Counted from the first letter of the stretch, positions 22,811 through 35,102 are shown. The stretch: 64,000 bases of DNA from Stromatinia cepivora (GCA_014898415.1 RCTD01000004.1:1177001-1241000), one strand, 5' to 3'. The notes: generated by a model not told the origin, from the sequence alone. Made by a program: numbers and translations.

Positions 22811-24240
22811 CTAACTTTGCTTACATTCAGCGGCTTCCTGTTTGGGTTTCGCAGCATCATCCTAATTTATGTTAGTTCCTGTAGATAAAATAGCCATCAA
22901 AAACTTACATCATCGTCTGACTCATCATCATCATCATCACGGTCTTCACTCATATCTTCCTCATCGTCTTCATCCTCGAAATCACCCTCCTCCATATCAT
23001 CATCCAATTCCTCGAATTGAAGAGCCTCTCCAGTGAACCAGTCGATTGCACGTGGGATAAGCTTCTCCTTAATGTCCTCGCCCAACTGATAGTCAAGCTC
23101 GAGGCGCTCCTCAATATCCGAGGCTGTGTCATCATCGTCATCTTCTGTAGGTGCCTTGGGTGGGGAGAAGAAGTTGAAGAAGGACTCTGTTGGGACGGTC
23201 TTCTTGACAACACGGGTCTGCTTTGTGTCTAGAATAACGATTAGCAAACTCCAAACATCGCCAAGTCATAACAAACTTACTCTTGTTGCGTTGCTTTTTG
23301 CTCTCAACACGAACAGTCAAGTCTTTGCCATCCTTCCAATCAATTTTGTCACCTTCAGCATGATCGTAGATGAAGTCTCCACCGTAACCACTCTCGTTTT
23401 GATAGAAGTAAGTCTTAGTGATTGTCTTGTTGGTGAAGAACTCGTTGTCGGCGAATTGGAAAATTAAACGGAAACCGGGCTTGTCGAGGTATTCCATCTG
23501 TATATCGGTCAAATCCTTGAGGGCGGCCTCATCTCTGTCTGTGATCATTTCGGCAAGCGAAACTTGGTTCTTCATTGCGGACAACCAGAATTCTGGAATA
23601 CCGGCAATCTTCTCGGCGGACTCATCGACCTTTTCGGCTTGTTCTGCATCGTGTTCTTCATCCTCTTCCTCACCAGCCTTGATCTCATCCTCAGTGGGCT
23701 CGACCTCGCCGTTAACGATCTTGGCTCGCTTCTGATACAGAGGGGTGAACTTGGCAAAGTACTTCTTCTCAAGCTCCAGGACCTCTTCCTGGAACTCGGC
23801 TTCTAACTTCGAATGTTCTTTTTGAACGCCCTTAAGACCGGCAACGCGACGACGAACGGGTGTAGGGAGGGACTCGATGTAACCAGATGAACGGCCAACA
23901 AGACTACCAAGCTTTCCATGGATCATCTGGACAAGTTTTGGGTTTTGTGCGAAGAGAGAGGCTGCTGCAGCGCGTTCAAACTCCTCTGCGGAATAAATGT
24001 CAGTCATTGGCTCAGAAAACTCGGTGTAGGACGGAGTAACAACATACCTTCCTTGATCGTGCCAACACCAGGTTGCTGAGCATGCGATGAGATAGGAGCG
24101 TTATTCATTGGGGTGTTTTGAGGAGTACTGGTAAATAAATTGTCAACATTTGCAAATGGAATTTTTTGTTGTCTTTGGAATGTCTGTGTTGAAACTTACG
24201 GGGCCGTTTGAGGATTATTTTTCTTTGGAATGTCCGACAT
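22811..24240 (-). CDS. NAP1: Nucleosome assembly protein 1
   Basis: Histone H2A-H2B chaperone shuttling between cytoplasm and nucleus, also linked to septins and mitosis. Exons: 24200-24240, 24048-24127, 23281-23985, 22909-23228 and 22811-22861 (398 aa). [14 protein letters not shown] begins the protein. The long N-terminal helix and the NAP core follow: [44 protein letters not shown]; and [14 protein letters not shown]. The intron after QRNK gives [20 protein letters not shown], the expected beta-hairpin region. A very acidic tail ([18 protein letters not shown]) ends before a 17-codon last exon. The first exon is 41 nt. It is divergent to YPK9. Confidence 0.95.
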
Positions 24241-24690
24241 CTTGTCGTATTATTTCAAGTTACTTGAAAAAGTTAATAAAAGAATGAAGATATCTCTTGG
24301 TTTGTAAGAGATTTTGTCTCGTGGAGATGTTCTTGGGAAAAAAGTTCTTGAGGTGGAGGTTGAGAAGTTGTTGGATCTTAGCGTCTAAGATTTGTTCAGA
24401 TTGTGATTGCGGACTACGACTACCAAAATAACCGATAAGGCGGGGCGAAAACTGTGAACCTGAGGTTAAGGTTATTAATCATCGGCCGGGCAAGATACGA
24501 TAACGGAGCTACCCTTATTACTGGTACTTCCCTAAAGAAGTACTGCCCGGTGAACTCGCGCCGCGCTACGAAAGTTATAATTTTCCATAAGTTGATTGCC
24601 AACATTTTGGCTTCACCTGTAATGTATATTTCACTTTCATAATTATTTGGTGATACGCTCGAGGCGTCTTTCTTTTACTTTAAATTTAGA
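24241..24690. promoter_or_regulatory. Divergent promoter region NAP1/YPK9
   Basis: 450 bp between two divergent start codons. The centre is relatively GC-rich. No gene was seen. Confidence 0.5.
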
Positions 24691-27600
24691 ATGGCAGAGT
24701 CCAATGGTTCTGCTGCTGCAGGCTACCGGCCACGGCGAAGCAGCTCGATCGCAAACCATAGTCAAAGAGGAACAAATTACCATACACTTTACAGAAGAGA
24801 TTCCAATGTGTCAACTGCCAGCTTCATGGATGATGTTGAGATGGCGCAGGATGAGATGTTCTCGGGTGCCGTTTCTGAATCAGTTCCCTCTAGTATTGCA
24901 TCCTTCGCGCATCGACGGTCGCGAGCAGATTCTACAGCAAGTTTTACATATTATCAACAAAACGAGGACGACGAGGAGCTTTTACGAAGTGCTGAAGACG
25001 AAGATGACAGTGCTATAATAGACGAGGAAGACGATGTTCAATATCAAGAGGAAGATTCGGATTTGGAAGCTGCCGAACTGGCTATGAGAAGGATATCAAC
25101 TGTGGAATCCAGAAGTTCCGTGCATGATCGATTACTACGCAGTGATAGTGCAAGAACGGATGGAAGTAATCTTGGGCAAGGTCATCGAACAAACCAAAAA
25201 ATATACATCATTACAGAGGACCTTACTATAGTAGTGGCAGGCTTTCGAACAAGTACATCTGGGTTTGCGTTATACTTGGCCATTTGTATCCTTTCCTTTG
25301 GTCTTGGTTATCTTTTGTTACGATGGTTGCCGCGCTGGCAAGTCCGTATCATCGGCATGCCATCACCATTGAGAGAATGTGCTTGGGTAGTCATTGAAGT
25401 CAGTAATAATCGTATATTCAAATTCCCATATTCTTTTGAAACTACTCATGTGCCCCCTTAAACTATAGCCACAGTCGTGCTGACTTCATTTGTGTGCGTA
25501 GAACCAATGGGGAGAATTTGTTGTTCAGGATGTCGAGTCAAAAGAATATGGACGGTCTCTGTCTACAGTCTTTGGCCTTTCGGAAAAGAAGTATTCCATG
25601 TCTTACAATTATGACGACGACCCCATTTTGGACAATCTACGTATTCTTGACTACCGCTGTATGCGGTTCTCATTCAATCCTTTGAAAGATAGGTTCGTCC
25701 TATGTAACAGTGAGTGTTATTTTCATTTCTCTCCTCCGCGTTCCAATAATCCGGACGGAAGACCACATTTTGAAGTTTTGAATGATTGAGAAGCCTGGGA
25801 TCGTTGGAACATACTTTGGCATTCTAAATGAACCTTCAAACGGATTCAATATACCAGAGAGAGTCAATATCCTATGCAAAGTCTATATTCAACGCCCCGT
25901 CGTTGTATTGCAGTCCGAACTATTGGAAACCATAGGCTACTTCGTGTGGAGCGTACTCTCACCATCATAACTGAACCATACTAACCGGAACTTTACAGGT
26001 TGGAAGGACCCGGCATGGACTGACGTGAAATCCATTCGTTCTGGAATCAGTGGAGAGGAGAAGGAGAACAGAGAGCTAGTTTTCGGGAATAACATGATCG
26101 ACATCAAGCAGAAGACTGTTCCTCAACTTCTTGTGGATGAGGTATTCTACATCTTCCCACGTAAAGAGAAAACTTACTAAATATCTCAGGCTTTCCATCC
26201 ATTTTATGTCTTTCAAGTGGCCAGTCTTATTCTATGGTCAATGGATCAGTACTATTACTATGCTGCGTGTATATTCGTCATATCCGCTGTGAGCATTACT
26301 ACTACACTTCTTGAGACCAGATCGGTAAGTACGCCCGGCAGATCATTATGATGTATACTAATGATATGACCAAAGACAATGAAACGATTGAGAGAAATAT
26401 CAAGATTCGAATGTGACGTTCGTGTCCTACGTAATTCATTCTGTGGGTTACGCAGTTTTCCTCTCCTGCAAACATTAATTAACCTTTTCAGGGCGCTATG
26501 TTCCATCGAGTGAACTTGTTCCAGGAGATATCTACGAGGTCACGGATCCAGCCTTAGGACAGTTTCCCTGTGATAGTCTACTGCTGGCTGGAGATTGCAT
26601 TGTCAATGAAAGCATGCTCACTGGTAAGTTCTACAACGCTCGTAGTAACACATTTCTGACTTTTTTAGGCGAATCCGTCCCTGTATCTAAAGTTCCAGCT
26701 ACTGATGAATCTTTGCGGCTCCTTAACCTTTCTGCCTCATCTGTGGCCCCGGAGCTCGCGAAACACTTCTTGTTCTGTGGGACTAAAATTATCAGGGCAC
26801 GCCGTCCTCATGATGATAATGATGGCGAGGCAGTTGGGCTCGCCATGGCTGTCAGGACTGGCTTCAATACCACGAAAGGTGCATTGGTTAGATCTATGCT
26901 CTTCCCAAAGCCTTCAGGATTCAAGTTTTACAGAGATTCCTTCCGGTACATATCCGTCATGGGTGGCATTGCGATGCTAGGATTTGTTGCGTCATTCATC
27001 AACTTTGTTCATTTGAACTTGGCATGGCACTTGATTGTTGTCAGAGCCCTGGATCTGATAACAATCGTCGTTCCGCCAGCTTTGCCTGCCACGCTTACAA
27101 TTGGAACCAATTTCGCCTTGGGACGCCTTAGGAAGAAACAGATATTTTGTATCAGTCCTCAGAGAGTAAATGTCGGTGGAAAGCTCGACATCGTATGTTT
27201 CGACAAAACTGGAACATTAACCGAGGATGGTCTGGATGTTCTTGGTATTAGAGCTGTACACCGGCCAGCAAATAGATTCAGTGATATTCTCACCGATGCG
27301 CCGTCATTGTTACCCGGGGCGGCCTATGAACGCGATCCTACAGTTGACTATAACATCCATAAAGCCATCCTTTACACGATGGCGACATGCCATTCCCTTC
27401 GAGCTGTTGATGATGAACTGATGGGTGACCCATTGGATCTGAAAATGTTTGACTTTACTGGTTGGTCTTTTGAGGAAGGCCAGCACAACTCTGGCGATAC
27501 CGATGATGAGGAGTCTGGAGGATTGTCACCTTCAATCGCCCGACCTCCGGTGGGCATGGAATACGATTTGGATGATCAAGATAACGTCAATAAATCTCCT

Positions 27601-29351
27601 ATCGAACTTGGCGTTCTCAAATCTTTCGAGTTTGTCTCCCAACTTCGCCGAGCCAGTGTGATCGCTCGGAACTTTGGGTCTCGAGGGTGTGACGTTTATG
27701 TAAAGGGTGCTCCTGAATGCATGAAAGGTATTTGCAAAGCGGAAAGCTTTCCCAGTGACTACGAAGATCTTCTTGCCTATTATACCCATAGAGGCTTTCG
27801 TGTTATTGCCTGTGCCACAAAACACATCAAGAAGATTAACTGGGTCAAGATGCAGAAAATGAGCCGCGAAGACACGGAATCGGAGCTGAACTTTATTGGG
27901 TTCATTATCTTTGAGAACAAGCTCAAGCCAAGTACAGCCGGTGTATTGGATGAGCTGACTGAAGCTGGTATTAGAAAAGTCATGTGTACAGGCGACAACA
28001 TCTTGACGGCCATTAGCGTCGCTCGGGAATGCAATCTCATCGACAAGACCGCTCATTGTTTCGTGCCTCACTTTATAGAAGGGAACTCGCTAGACCCAAA
28101 AGCTCGATTATCATGGGAGAGTATTGACAATGGCATTTATAAACTCGACGACCAAACTCTAACGCCACTTCCTCCGCCCGTGGAAGGCGACGCCTCGTTA
28201 CCCTATGATATATCTAATTTAAGGAATTACTCTTTAGCTGTGGGCGGAGATGTCTTCCGCTGGGTTGTGGATTTTGCGCCCCCAAGCGTTCTTCAAAGAA
28301 TGTTAGTCTGTGGTCAAGTATTTGCGCGGATGTCGCCTGACGAGAAGCATGAGCTAGTGGAGAAACTCCAGAGTATCGACTACTGCTGCGGATTTTGTGG
28401 CGACGGTGCGAACGATTGTGGTGCTTTGAAAGCCGCAGATGTTGGCATATCATTATCTGAAGCAGAAGCTTCAGTCGCTGCGCCATTCACCAGCAGAGTG
28501 TTCGACATTACCTGCGTTCCTGAGGTTATACGTGAAGGTCGAGCAGCTTTAGTGACCAGCTTCAGCTGTTTCAAATACATGAGTCTCTACTCGGCCATCC
28601 AATTCACGTCCGTGAGCTTTCTATATGCGTCTGCATCAAATCTTGGGGACTTTCAATTTCTCTTCATCGATTTAATACTAATTCTGCCTATCGCCATTTT
28701 CATGGGATGGACTGGACCTTTTCCTACTCTATGCCAGAAACGTCCCACAGCCAACCTTGTGTCAAGAAAGGTCTTGACACCACTCTTGGGCCAAATAGCC
28801 ATTTGCATCCTTATTCAAGCCGTTGCATTTCAAGCAGTGCGACGACAGCCTTGGTTCATTCCCCCTCATCTTGATAAAGACAAATCCAACATCGAAAATT
28901 CCGAAAACACTACGCTATTTTTGGTATCTTGCTTTGAATACATTCTTTCCGGAATCGTCCTAAGTGTGGGGAAGCCATTCCGTCAATCCATGGCACATAA
29001 CCGTAAGCATTTACAGATCTTCCTCTACTGTTCTCAATAACTAACACTGACTCAGTGCCATTTGTCGTCACAATTGTCGTAGCATTGCTGTTCTCGTTAT
29101 ATATGCTCTTTGATCCGTCTCAATGGTTGGCGAATTTTATGCAACTAACTGAAATGAGTTGGGACTTTGAGGTATTCATCCTGGTCCTAGCAGTTGGATA
29201 TATTTTCCTGGCATGGTCATCTGAAAACTATCTGCTACCAAAGCTCGGAAAGTATCTGGGTATTTTAAAGACATCAATCACCCGGAAGCCTAAGCAGAGA
29301 AAAACCTACAAATTGGTATTGGAGGAGATGCGCCTAAGTTCATTGCAGTAA
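24691..29351 (+). CDS. YPK9: P5B-type cation-transporting ATPase (Ypk9/ATP13A2 family)
   Basis: Vacuolar P-type ATPase; family members export polyamines from the vacuole/lysosome and protect against metals. Exons: 24691-25398, 25502-25709, 25999-26141, 26190-26324, 26376-26442, 26492-26623, 26669-29002 and 29056-29351 (1340 aa). After an acidic, serine-rich cytosolic N-terminus comes the family helix pair ([17 protein letters not shown]). [21 protein letters not shown] and [10 protein letters not shown] mark the actuator. [13 protein letters not shown] carries the P5B PPALP signature. The phosphorylated Asp is D643 in [27 protein letters not shown] and [17 protein letters not shown] complete the nucleotide and hinge motifs. 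Both termini look complete. Confidence 0.96.
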
Positions 29352-29841
29352 TGATTGCGGTGAATGCACATATAAGAAACAGTGTAATATTATATATGTA
29401 GACAAGCTGGGTAATAGATGGTTCACAAACTAGTAGTGCAGTTCTGACGACAATGACAGAAATACTGAATCATGTCGAATCTCATTGAAATATTGAATCT
29501 TTCTGGAACATTGGTTTCATCCAGTAAATTATAGTTAAGCTATCTCGAAAATCCACAACTTATTCGATCCCTGGAGTTATAAAGTAGAGAGGTTGGTCTG
29601 CTAGGCAGGTACTAGTATGGAAGCTAACAAAGGAGCTACGGGTACCGGAGTATCTTTCAAGTGATGATATCCATGATAGGTACCCACCCCGCGCTTTGAT
29701 GAGCTTTCCTAAACGCTATCGGTAGCATCTCGAACCTCTAAAGAAGTTTACCTTTTAGTTTCCCTGATTCTCAAAGACATTCACCGTCACGGAAATTGTC
29801 TGTTTATTCTGCAAATCTTCAATCTTTTTGAGCTCCCAATT
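29352..29841. other. Intergenic, YPK9 3' end and methyltransferase promoter
   Basis: About 490 bp with a YPK9 3' UTR and upstream sequence of the next gene. It may contain a true first exon of the methyltransferase (see that entry). Nothing else was recognised. Confidence 0.4.
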
Positions 29842-31320
29842 ATGAATTACGGTAAATCTGATCTACGTCATTTCAAGACCTTGCATCATAGTGGCAACTA
29901 ACATTCTCCCAGACTGGATCCTTGACGGAGGATATCTCCCAAATGCTGTAATCCGCCTTGGTATCCGTCGCCAATTGCGTGAGCGTATTGAGTTGATAAA
30001 GAGTACCTCATTAGAAGAAGCGTATGAGCGTAAAATGAGCTATGTAGAGCTTCTTCGTAGTCGTCCTATTGCCATTGAGACGGCTGCTGCGAATGAACAG
30101 CATTATGAGGTTGGGACTGGTGTTCTTGCTGCGTGTTTAGGGCCAAGAATGAAGTATAGTTGTTGTTTGTATCCTAAGGGAAGTGAAACTTTGGGTCAGG
30201 CGGAAGTGGAAATGTTGGCGACTTACGTGAAAAAGGCTGGATTGAAGGATGGAATGAGTATCTTGGATCTTGGGTGAGTGCTTTTGAGTTCTGGACACGA
30301 GGATTATGGAAAAGGAATGGAAACGACTAATACATTTCAGATGTGGTTGGGGTTCAGGAGCATTGTATTTTGCGGAAGTTTTCCCAAATTCGAAGATCAC
30401 GGCGTTTTCCAACTCGAGAACCCAGAAGCTCTACATTGATGGGAAAGCCAAGGAGAAGGGTTTCCAAAATCTGACAGTGATCACTGGGAATGTTGTGGAT
30501 TACGAATTTGAGAAAGAGAGTTTTGACCGAGTTGTATCTATCGAGGTAAGTTACATGTAAAGAATTCATTCGAGTCAATGGCTAACAAGAGGAAGCTTTT
30601 TGAGCATATGAAGAACTATGAGCTACTGATGGCAAAGGTCGGAAGAGCCTTGAAGCCAGGGGGGAAATTGTTCGTCCATATCTTTGCTCACAAGACTACA
30701 CCTTACGACTTTGAGGAGGGATGGATGAGCACACACTTTTTCGTGAGTATAATACATTCTTCACATCATACTCCTCCGATTTCAAAGTGCATTTTGATGT
30801 TACATCTACTGTATCCTTTTCCCTGTCTGACCCGGCTTTCGTTCTTCATCATACCACAGAGCAGGACCCTCCCCTTGATGGCAGTTACTGACTCGTTGAT
30901 TTTGTAGTCCGGAGGTACCATGCCCTCTGCGGATCTGTTGTTATTCTTCCAGAAAGATCTCAAACTTGAGAGGCAATGGTGGGTGAATGGCCAACATTAC
31001 GCAAAGACTTGCGAGGTATGTCCATTGTTCAGTTCAGACTTGTCTGTTCCTCGCTAATGAATCATGTAGGATTGGCTGTCAAAGATGGTAGCTGGCAAGC
31101 AGGAGATTTGGCCTCACCTAACAGAAACTTATGGCGAGAAGGATACCGCAATGTGGTTTTACCGCTGGCAAATTTTTTACCTGGCAGTTAGTTGCTTTCC
31201 CACTACCTCTTTATAGGTTCTTTGCTAATTTAATCACAGTGCGCCGAATTGTTTGCCCATGAAGGTGGAGACATCTGGGGTGTATCCCACTACTTATTTG
31301 AAAAGCCTAGCTCTGTGTAA
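29842..31320 (+). CDS. SAM-dependent methyltransferase of the cyclopropane-fatty-acid synthase family
   Basis: Similar in layout to plant coclaurine N-methyltransferases and bacterial CFA synthases; the natural substrate is unknown. Supported exons: 29892-30273, 30341-30545, 30596-30742, 30908-31015, 31070-31186 and 31240-31320. Motif I is [57 protein letters not shown] and GWMSTHFF follow, and the protein ends [16 protein letters not shown]. The start is unresolved: the frame opens at GTG. ATG-AAT-TAC-G at 29842-29851 with a 40-bp intron gives [12 protein letters not shown], but 40 bp is short for this genome. A more distant exon is possible. Length with this start is 349 aa. Confidence 0.85.
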
Positions 31321-31416
31321 TAATATAGACAATGTAGAACCCATAGACTGTGTATAATTGATTCAGTTTCAACTCCAATGCCCAATGATATTTCCTTCCA
31401 TATGTACAGTTCTTGG

Positions 31417-31481
31417 CCCACTATCGGTGTTGTGATTCCAGACTCTGCCTTGGATGGCATCTTCTGAATGTCAGGTCCTCG
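31417..31481 (-). repeat. Block B, copy 2
   Basis: Inverted match of 13071-13136. Read on the plus strand both copies can encode PTIGVVIPDSALDGIF and a stop, with differences only at third positions. This hints at, but does not prove, a coding origin. Confidence 0.75.
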
Positions 31482-31795
31482 CTATGAAGGTTTGGCGGTA
31501 TCACAGTATTTGAAAGCCCACAACATCAATGCCCAAACTGACGGTAAGTGGCGCGAACGTATTCTACCCTGATATGGTGTCGGTCGCCCGAAATGCTGTC
31601 GATGATCTTATGTGCAAAGAGTTAGAGGGCAACGCAAAATTTATTGGTTCAAACAAAATGCAACGTACGACAGGCCTAATAGTGCTTTGCGTTGCAGTGG
31701 CAACTTCTCCAGTTTTCCACTCTGTTGCATCAGCTAAGGTTCTAATCAGTACTTATAATCGTCGTTGATTGATGAACAACGTACGGGTTTCGAGG

Positions 31796-31983
31796 TAGGC
31801 TGCGCAACGGTTACCTGCGGGGCGGATAATGATTCTGGTGGATAATCTGTGGATAATCTATTGATAGAGCGGAAATCTCAATGGATAATCTACCGGGCGG
31901 GTAGTAGTTCTTTCTGGTGGACAATCCACGGGGCGGATTATCCGCGGGTATTTGTGGGTTGTGGGTTATTTCTATGCAGCCTA
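31796..31983. mobile_element. hAT-like MITE candidate, about 188 bp
   Basis: The left end reads TAGGCTGCGCAACGG and the right end is its inverse for about 8-9 bp (TGCAGCCTA). The interior is built of repeated GGATAATC/GGGCGGAT words, as in subterminal repeats of hAT elements. Flanking 8-mers TTTCGAGG and TTTGTACG match at five of eight positions, compatible with a worn 8-bp target duplication. It has no coding capacity. The short terminal repeats make this a candidate only. Confidence 0.5.
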
Positions 31984-32126
31984 TTTGTACGTAATACAGC
32001 TTCTTGATGGCATCCTCAGGCAGTTGAGGGAGGTTCTCAGGAGTTGGGGGCTGTTGGTATTGTTTCTTAGGCATCTTGATGGGGCGAGAAAATTATATTC
32101 GGATTTGGATTTGGATTGGATTTGGT

Positions 32127-32171
32127 TGTGCCATATGAGTTCCAAAGTCGTTCCTTCACAACATTTGGAGT
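32127..32171 (-). repeat. Block A, copy 2
   Basis: Inverted match of 12583-12627 (43/45). In its own orientation the block ends ATGGCACAACCA, which is also the first 12 nt of the NDUFB2 coding sequence. An NDUFB2-type locus could give this junction by deletion between two YGGCACA repeats. Confidence 0.75.
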
Positions 32172-32573
32172 GCGGTCCGAGAACCAAGTGTGAAATTGTG
32201 GCCTGTAATTCAAGGCCATCATACAGAAAGCTACTCGCCCGATAACCTTGAATCTTTGTACTTAATTCACTTTCTGTATTATGTACTATAAATTCGACGG
32301 TACTATTCTCTTCCCAACCAATTTCTTGTTTCCTATTGTATTAAGGGAAGGTAACAATGCCGTTAAGATCTAATTTAACCTCGCACCACGAGCCCTGAAA
32401 TAGAAGCTTAGTTTCCAACTATCTACCTTTCTATCGAAGGCCCTCTTTGAGACAAACGTCATTTTTTTTTACGACGGAAAGTCTCGAAAGCCACAGCTGC
32501 ACGCACGATCGCATACTCGATAACATACGCGCACGAAACAAGGTTCCCTTCTTGCATCTACGATTCTGTCAGA

Positions 32574-34370
32574 ATGGCAACCCCATCACGACCAGTCCCG
32601 GCAGCTACCAATGGCATTTATACCCCAGAGTATGCACGGCAACATACTCGGCCACAAAACACGTTCCGCGGCTGCTCCAGGATCACAGACTATGAGGTTA
32701 TGGGGAAAATCGGAGAGGGTACATTTGGAGAAGTACACAAAGCCAAATCTAGAAAGACTGGTATGGTTGTTGCTCTAAAAAAGATCCTCATGATCAACGA
32801 GAAGGATGGATTTCCAATTACAGCCCTTCGCGAGATCAAGACTCTCAAACTTCTTTCGCATACAAATGTCTTGAGTTTGGAGGAGATGGCCGTCGAGCAC
32901 CCACAAAAGAATACCGATAAGAAGAAGAAAGCTATTATGTACATGGTCACTCCATATTTCGACCATGACTTATCAGGTCTTCTGAAGAACCCAAACATCC
33001 ACTTTACGGAACCGCAAATTAAGTGTTATATGCTGCAATTGCTTGAGGGCATGCGGTTCATTCACGATAACAACATCCTTCACCGGGACATCAAAGCCGC
33101 AAACATTTTGATCAACAACAAAGGCATACTTCAAATTGCAGATTTTGGTCTGGCGCGACACTATAACGAGCCTGTACCAGTCCCAGGGAAGGGTAATGGA
33201 GAAGCAAAGGCGCATTATACTGTTGTAGTTGTTACAAGATGGTACCGTCCTCCGGAACTGTTTTTAGAACTTCAAAACTACACTCCAGCGATCGATATTT
33301 GGGGAGTCGGGTACGTTTTAACTTCTTTATGTTTGAATGGTTGACTAAATATTCGCAGTTGTGTTTTTGGCGAGATGTTCCTTGGAAAACCAATCCTCCA
33401 AGGCGAGAGCGAAGAGCAGCAGCTTAAGCTTATCTTTGATTTGTGTGGCACTCCTAATGAGGAAAACATGCCAGGGTGGAGATCACTCCCCAAAGCTCAA
33501 GGTCTCAATTTTAGCCCACCGCGCCCTTCGACACTAGCTCAGAGATTCAGAGAACAAGGCTCTGGTGCTATCTCATTATTGCAGGAATTGCTAAAACTCG
33601 ATTGGAGGAAGCGTACCAACGCAATCGACGCGTTAAAGCATCCATACTTCCGAAACACGCCCTTACCCATGAAACCACACGAGATCCCAATTCTAGAATC
33701 GTCACATGAATTTGATTCAAAGCAGCACCGGGGACAAAAACAGGCCCCACCACCTCCCAAGGGAGGCGATGTGGGCATGGGTCCAGACCAATGGGAGCGG
33801 AATGGGAGTGGACCAGGATATGATAACTACGTCAGTCATCGAAGTCACCAAAATGGTCGCTACCCTCCTCCTCCTCCTACCCACGGGGGCTACAGAAACA
33901 GTGGTCCACCACCTCCACAATATGATGACCGCAAACCAGCTTGGAGACGAGATGATCGAGGCTTACCACCACGACCACCGCCTACAGATTTCGCTTATGA
34001 TGGCGGAAGATCAGACCAACATGGTCACCGATCCAGATCCCAAGATTTAGATGGTCGCGGCCATCGCGATCGTGATCATGCGCCCCTTCCTCGAAGTAGA
34101 GCAGGAGGGGGTGGGAATATTGATACATATATCCCGAGTTATAACATGAACCGGCGACCAAGAGACGACCGCCCACCAGGGGCCGATCGCCTACCACGGG
34201 ACGATCGCCGGGACGATCGCCCAAGACACAGTAATGGAGCCAGGCACGAATACGACAGTCGAGGTTCCCGCGATAGCCGAAGTCGCACTCGCAGTCCCAT
34301 TAATGATCGTGGGAGGGATCGATATAGAGAACGCGAACCAATAGGAGACCCTTATTCCCATCGTCGTTGA
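32574..34370 (+). CDS. BUR1: Bur1/CDK9 cyclin-dependent kinase (P-TEFb-type)
   Basis: Nuclear kinase phosphorylating Spt5 and the RNA polymerase II CTD linker during elongation. Exons are 32574-33310 and 33359-34370 (582 aa). The glycine loop is [11 protein letters not shown]. The cyclin-binding helix is literally PITALRE (81-87), the name-giving CDK9 motif. HRD is at 170-172, DFG at 190-192, and the T-loop runs [16 protein letters not shown] with probable activating T216. The C-terminal ~230 residues are Pro/Arg/Asp/Gly-rich and low complexity, ending in an RS/RD-type tail. The single intron falls within DIWGVGCVFGEM. Confidence 0.95.
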
Positions 34371-35102
34371 TGTCACCCTCCTAGGTGCGTTGTTACATTA
34401 TTATTTGTTCATTTAGCGTGCGTTGGGGTTCGTGACGGTGGGAATATTTATCTTCAGATATTCGCTTGCTCATTCATAAGAAGTGGAGTCGAAGGGATTG
34501 GCGTGGGTAACTTTTGGCTTTGGCTGTACCAAACTGGCGTTTGTCGTTCCAATGGATTTTTACAGCATTAGGGAAACGAGGAGGGGATATTCAAAATATC
34601 ATCCAAGGGAAGGAGGGTGGGCCGCTGGTTGTTTGGCAATTTATTCAACAGCCAAGCCTATAAATTTCTCAATACCTACATTTCTAGGGCGGGAAACATG
34701 GCTTCTAATCAATATGGGAGGATTGGTCAGTGGAAAGGAGTTTTCCATCCGGGAAGATTCAATGAAAAAGGAGACGAACCTGTTAGTTGAACCAGAGGAG
34801 CTGAACTTTTAATGGAAAAGCATGATGGCTGCGCATGCTATGCTACGGATACCTACTTCGCTTTTTGTATTATTGTACACATCAATCATAGCATATTAAA
34901 TATAATATTGCACATTTGGAAGTCAAGATCCAAACCGATCTTCGCCAGAACACACACGCATTTTTCTTTTTAATTTTCTGGATAAACTCACATCCTGGGG
35001 TCGCAAATTATCACCACCCGCTTTTGTGAGAGTTGATTAAAAGTACCCATTGCATGCATGCATGCATATCCCGTAGAGTCGACTTTCAATATTTCACCCC
35101 TT

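Larger units (their letters stand above)
31321..32573. other. Mosaic intergenic interval upstream of BUR1
   Basis: 1.25 kb with no intact gene. From left to right it holds block B copy 2 (31417-31481), two coding-like but unlinked plus-strand pieces (31468-31545, 31553-31660), a MITE candidate (31796-31983) and a short minus-strand frame opening at ATG 32074 (MPKKQYQQPPTPENLPQ). Block A copy 2 (32127-32171) and the BUR1 promoter complete it. Confidence 0.5.

Noticed and set aside
34483..34812. 109-codon frame after BUR1
   Set aside because: Non-ATG start and lies where the BUR1 3' UTR is expected; no family similarity.
35053..35070. ATGCATGC run as a regulatory site
   Set aside because: It is a simple alternating repeat with no gene start nearby; noted only as a flank of the minisatellite.
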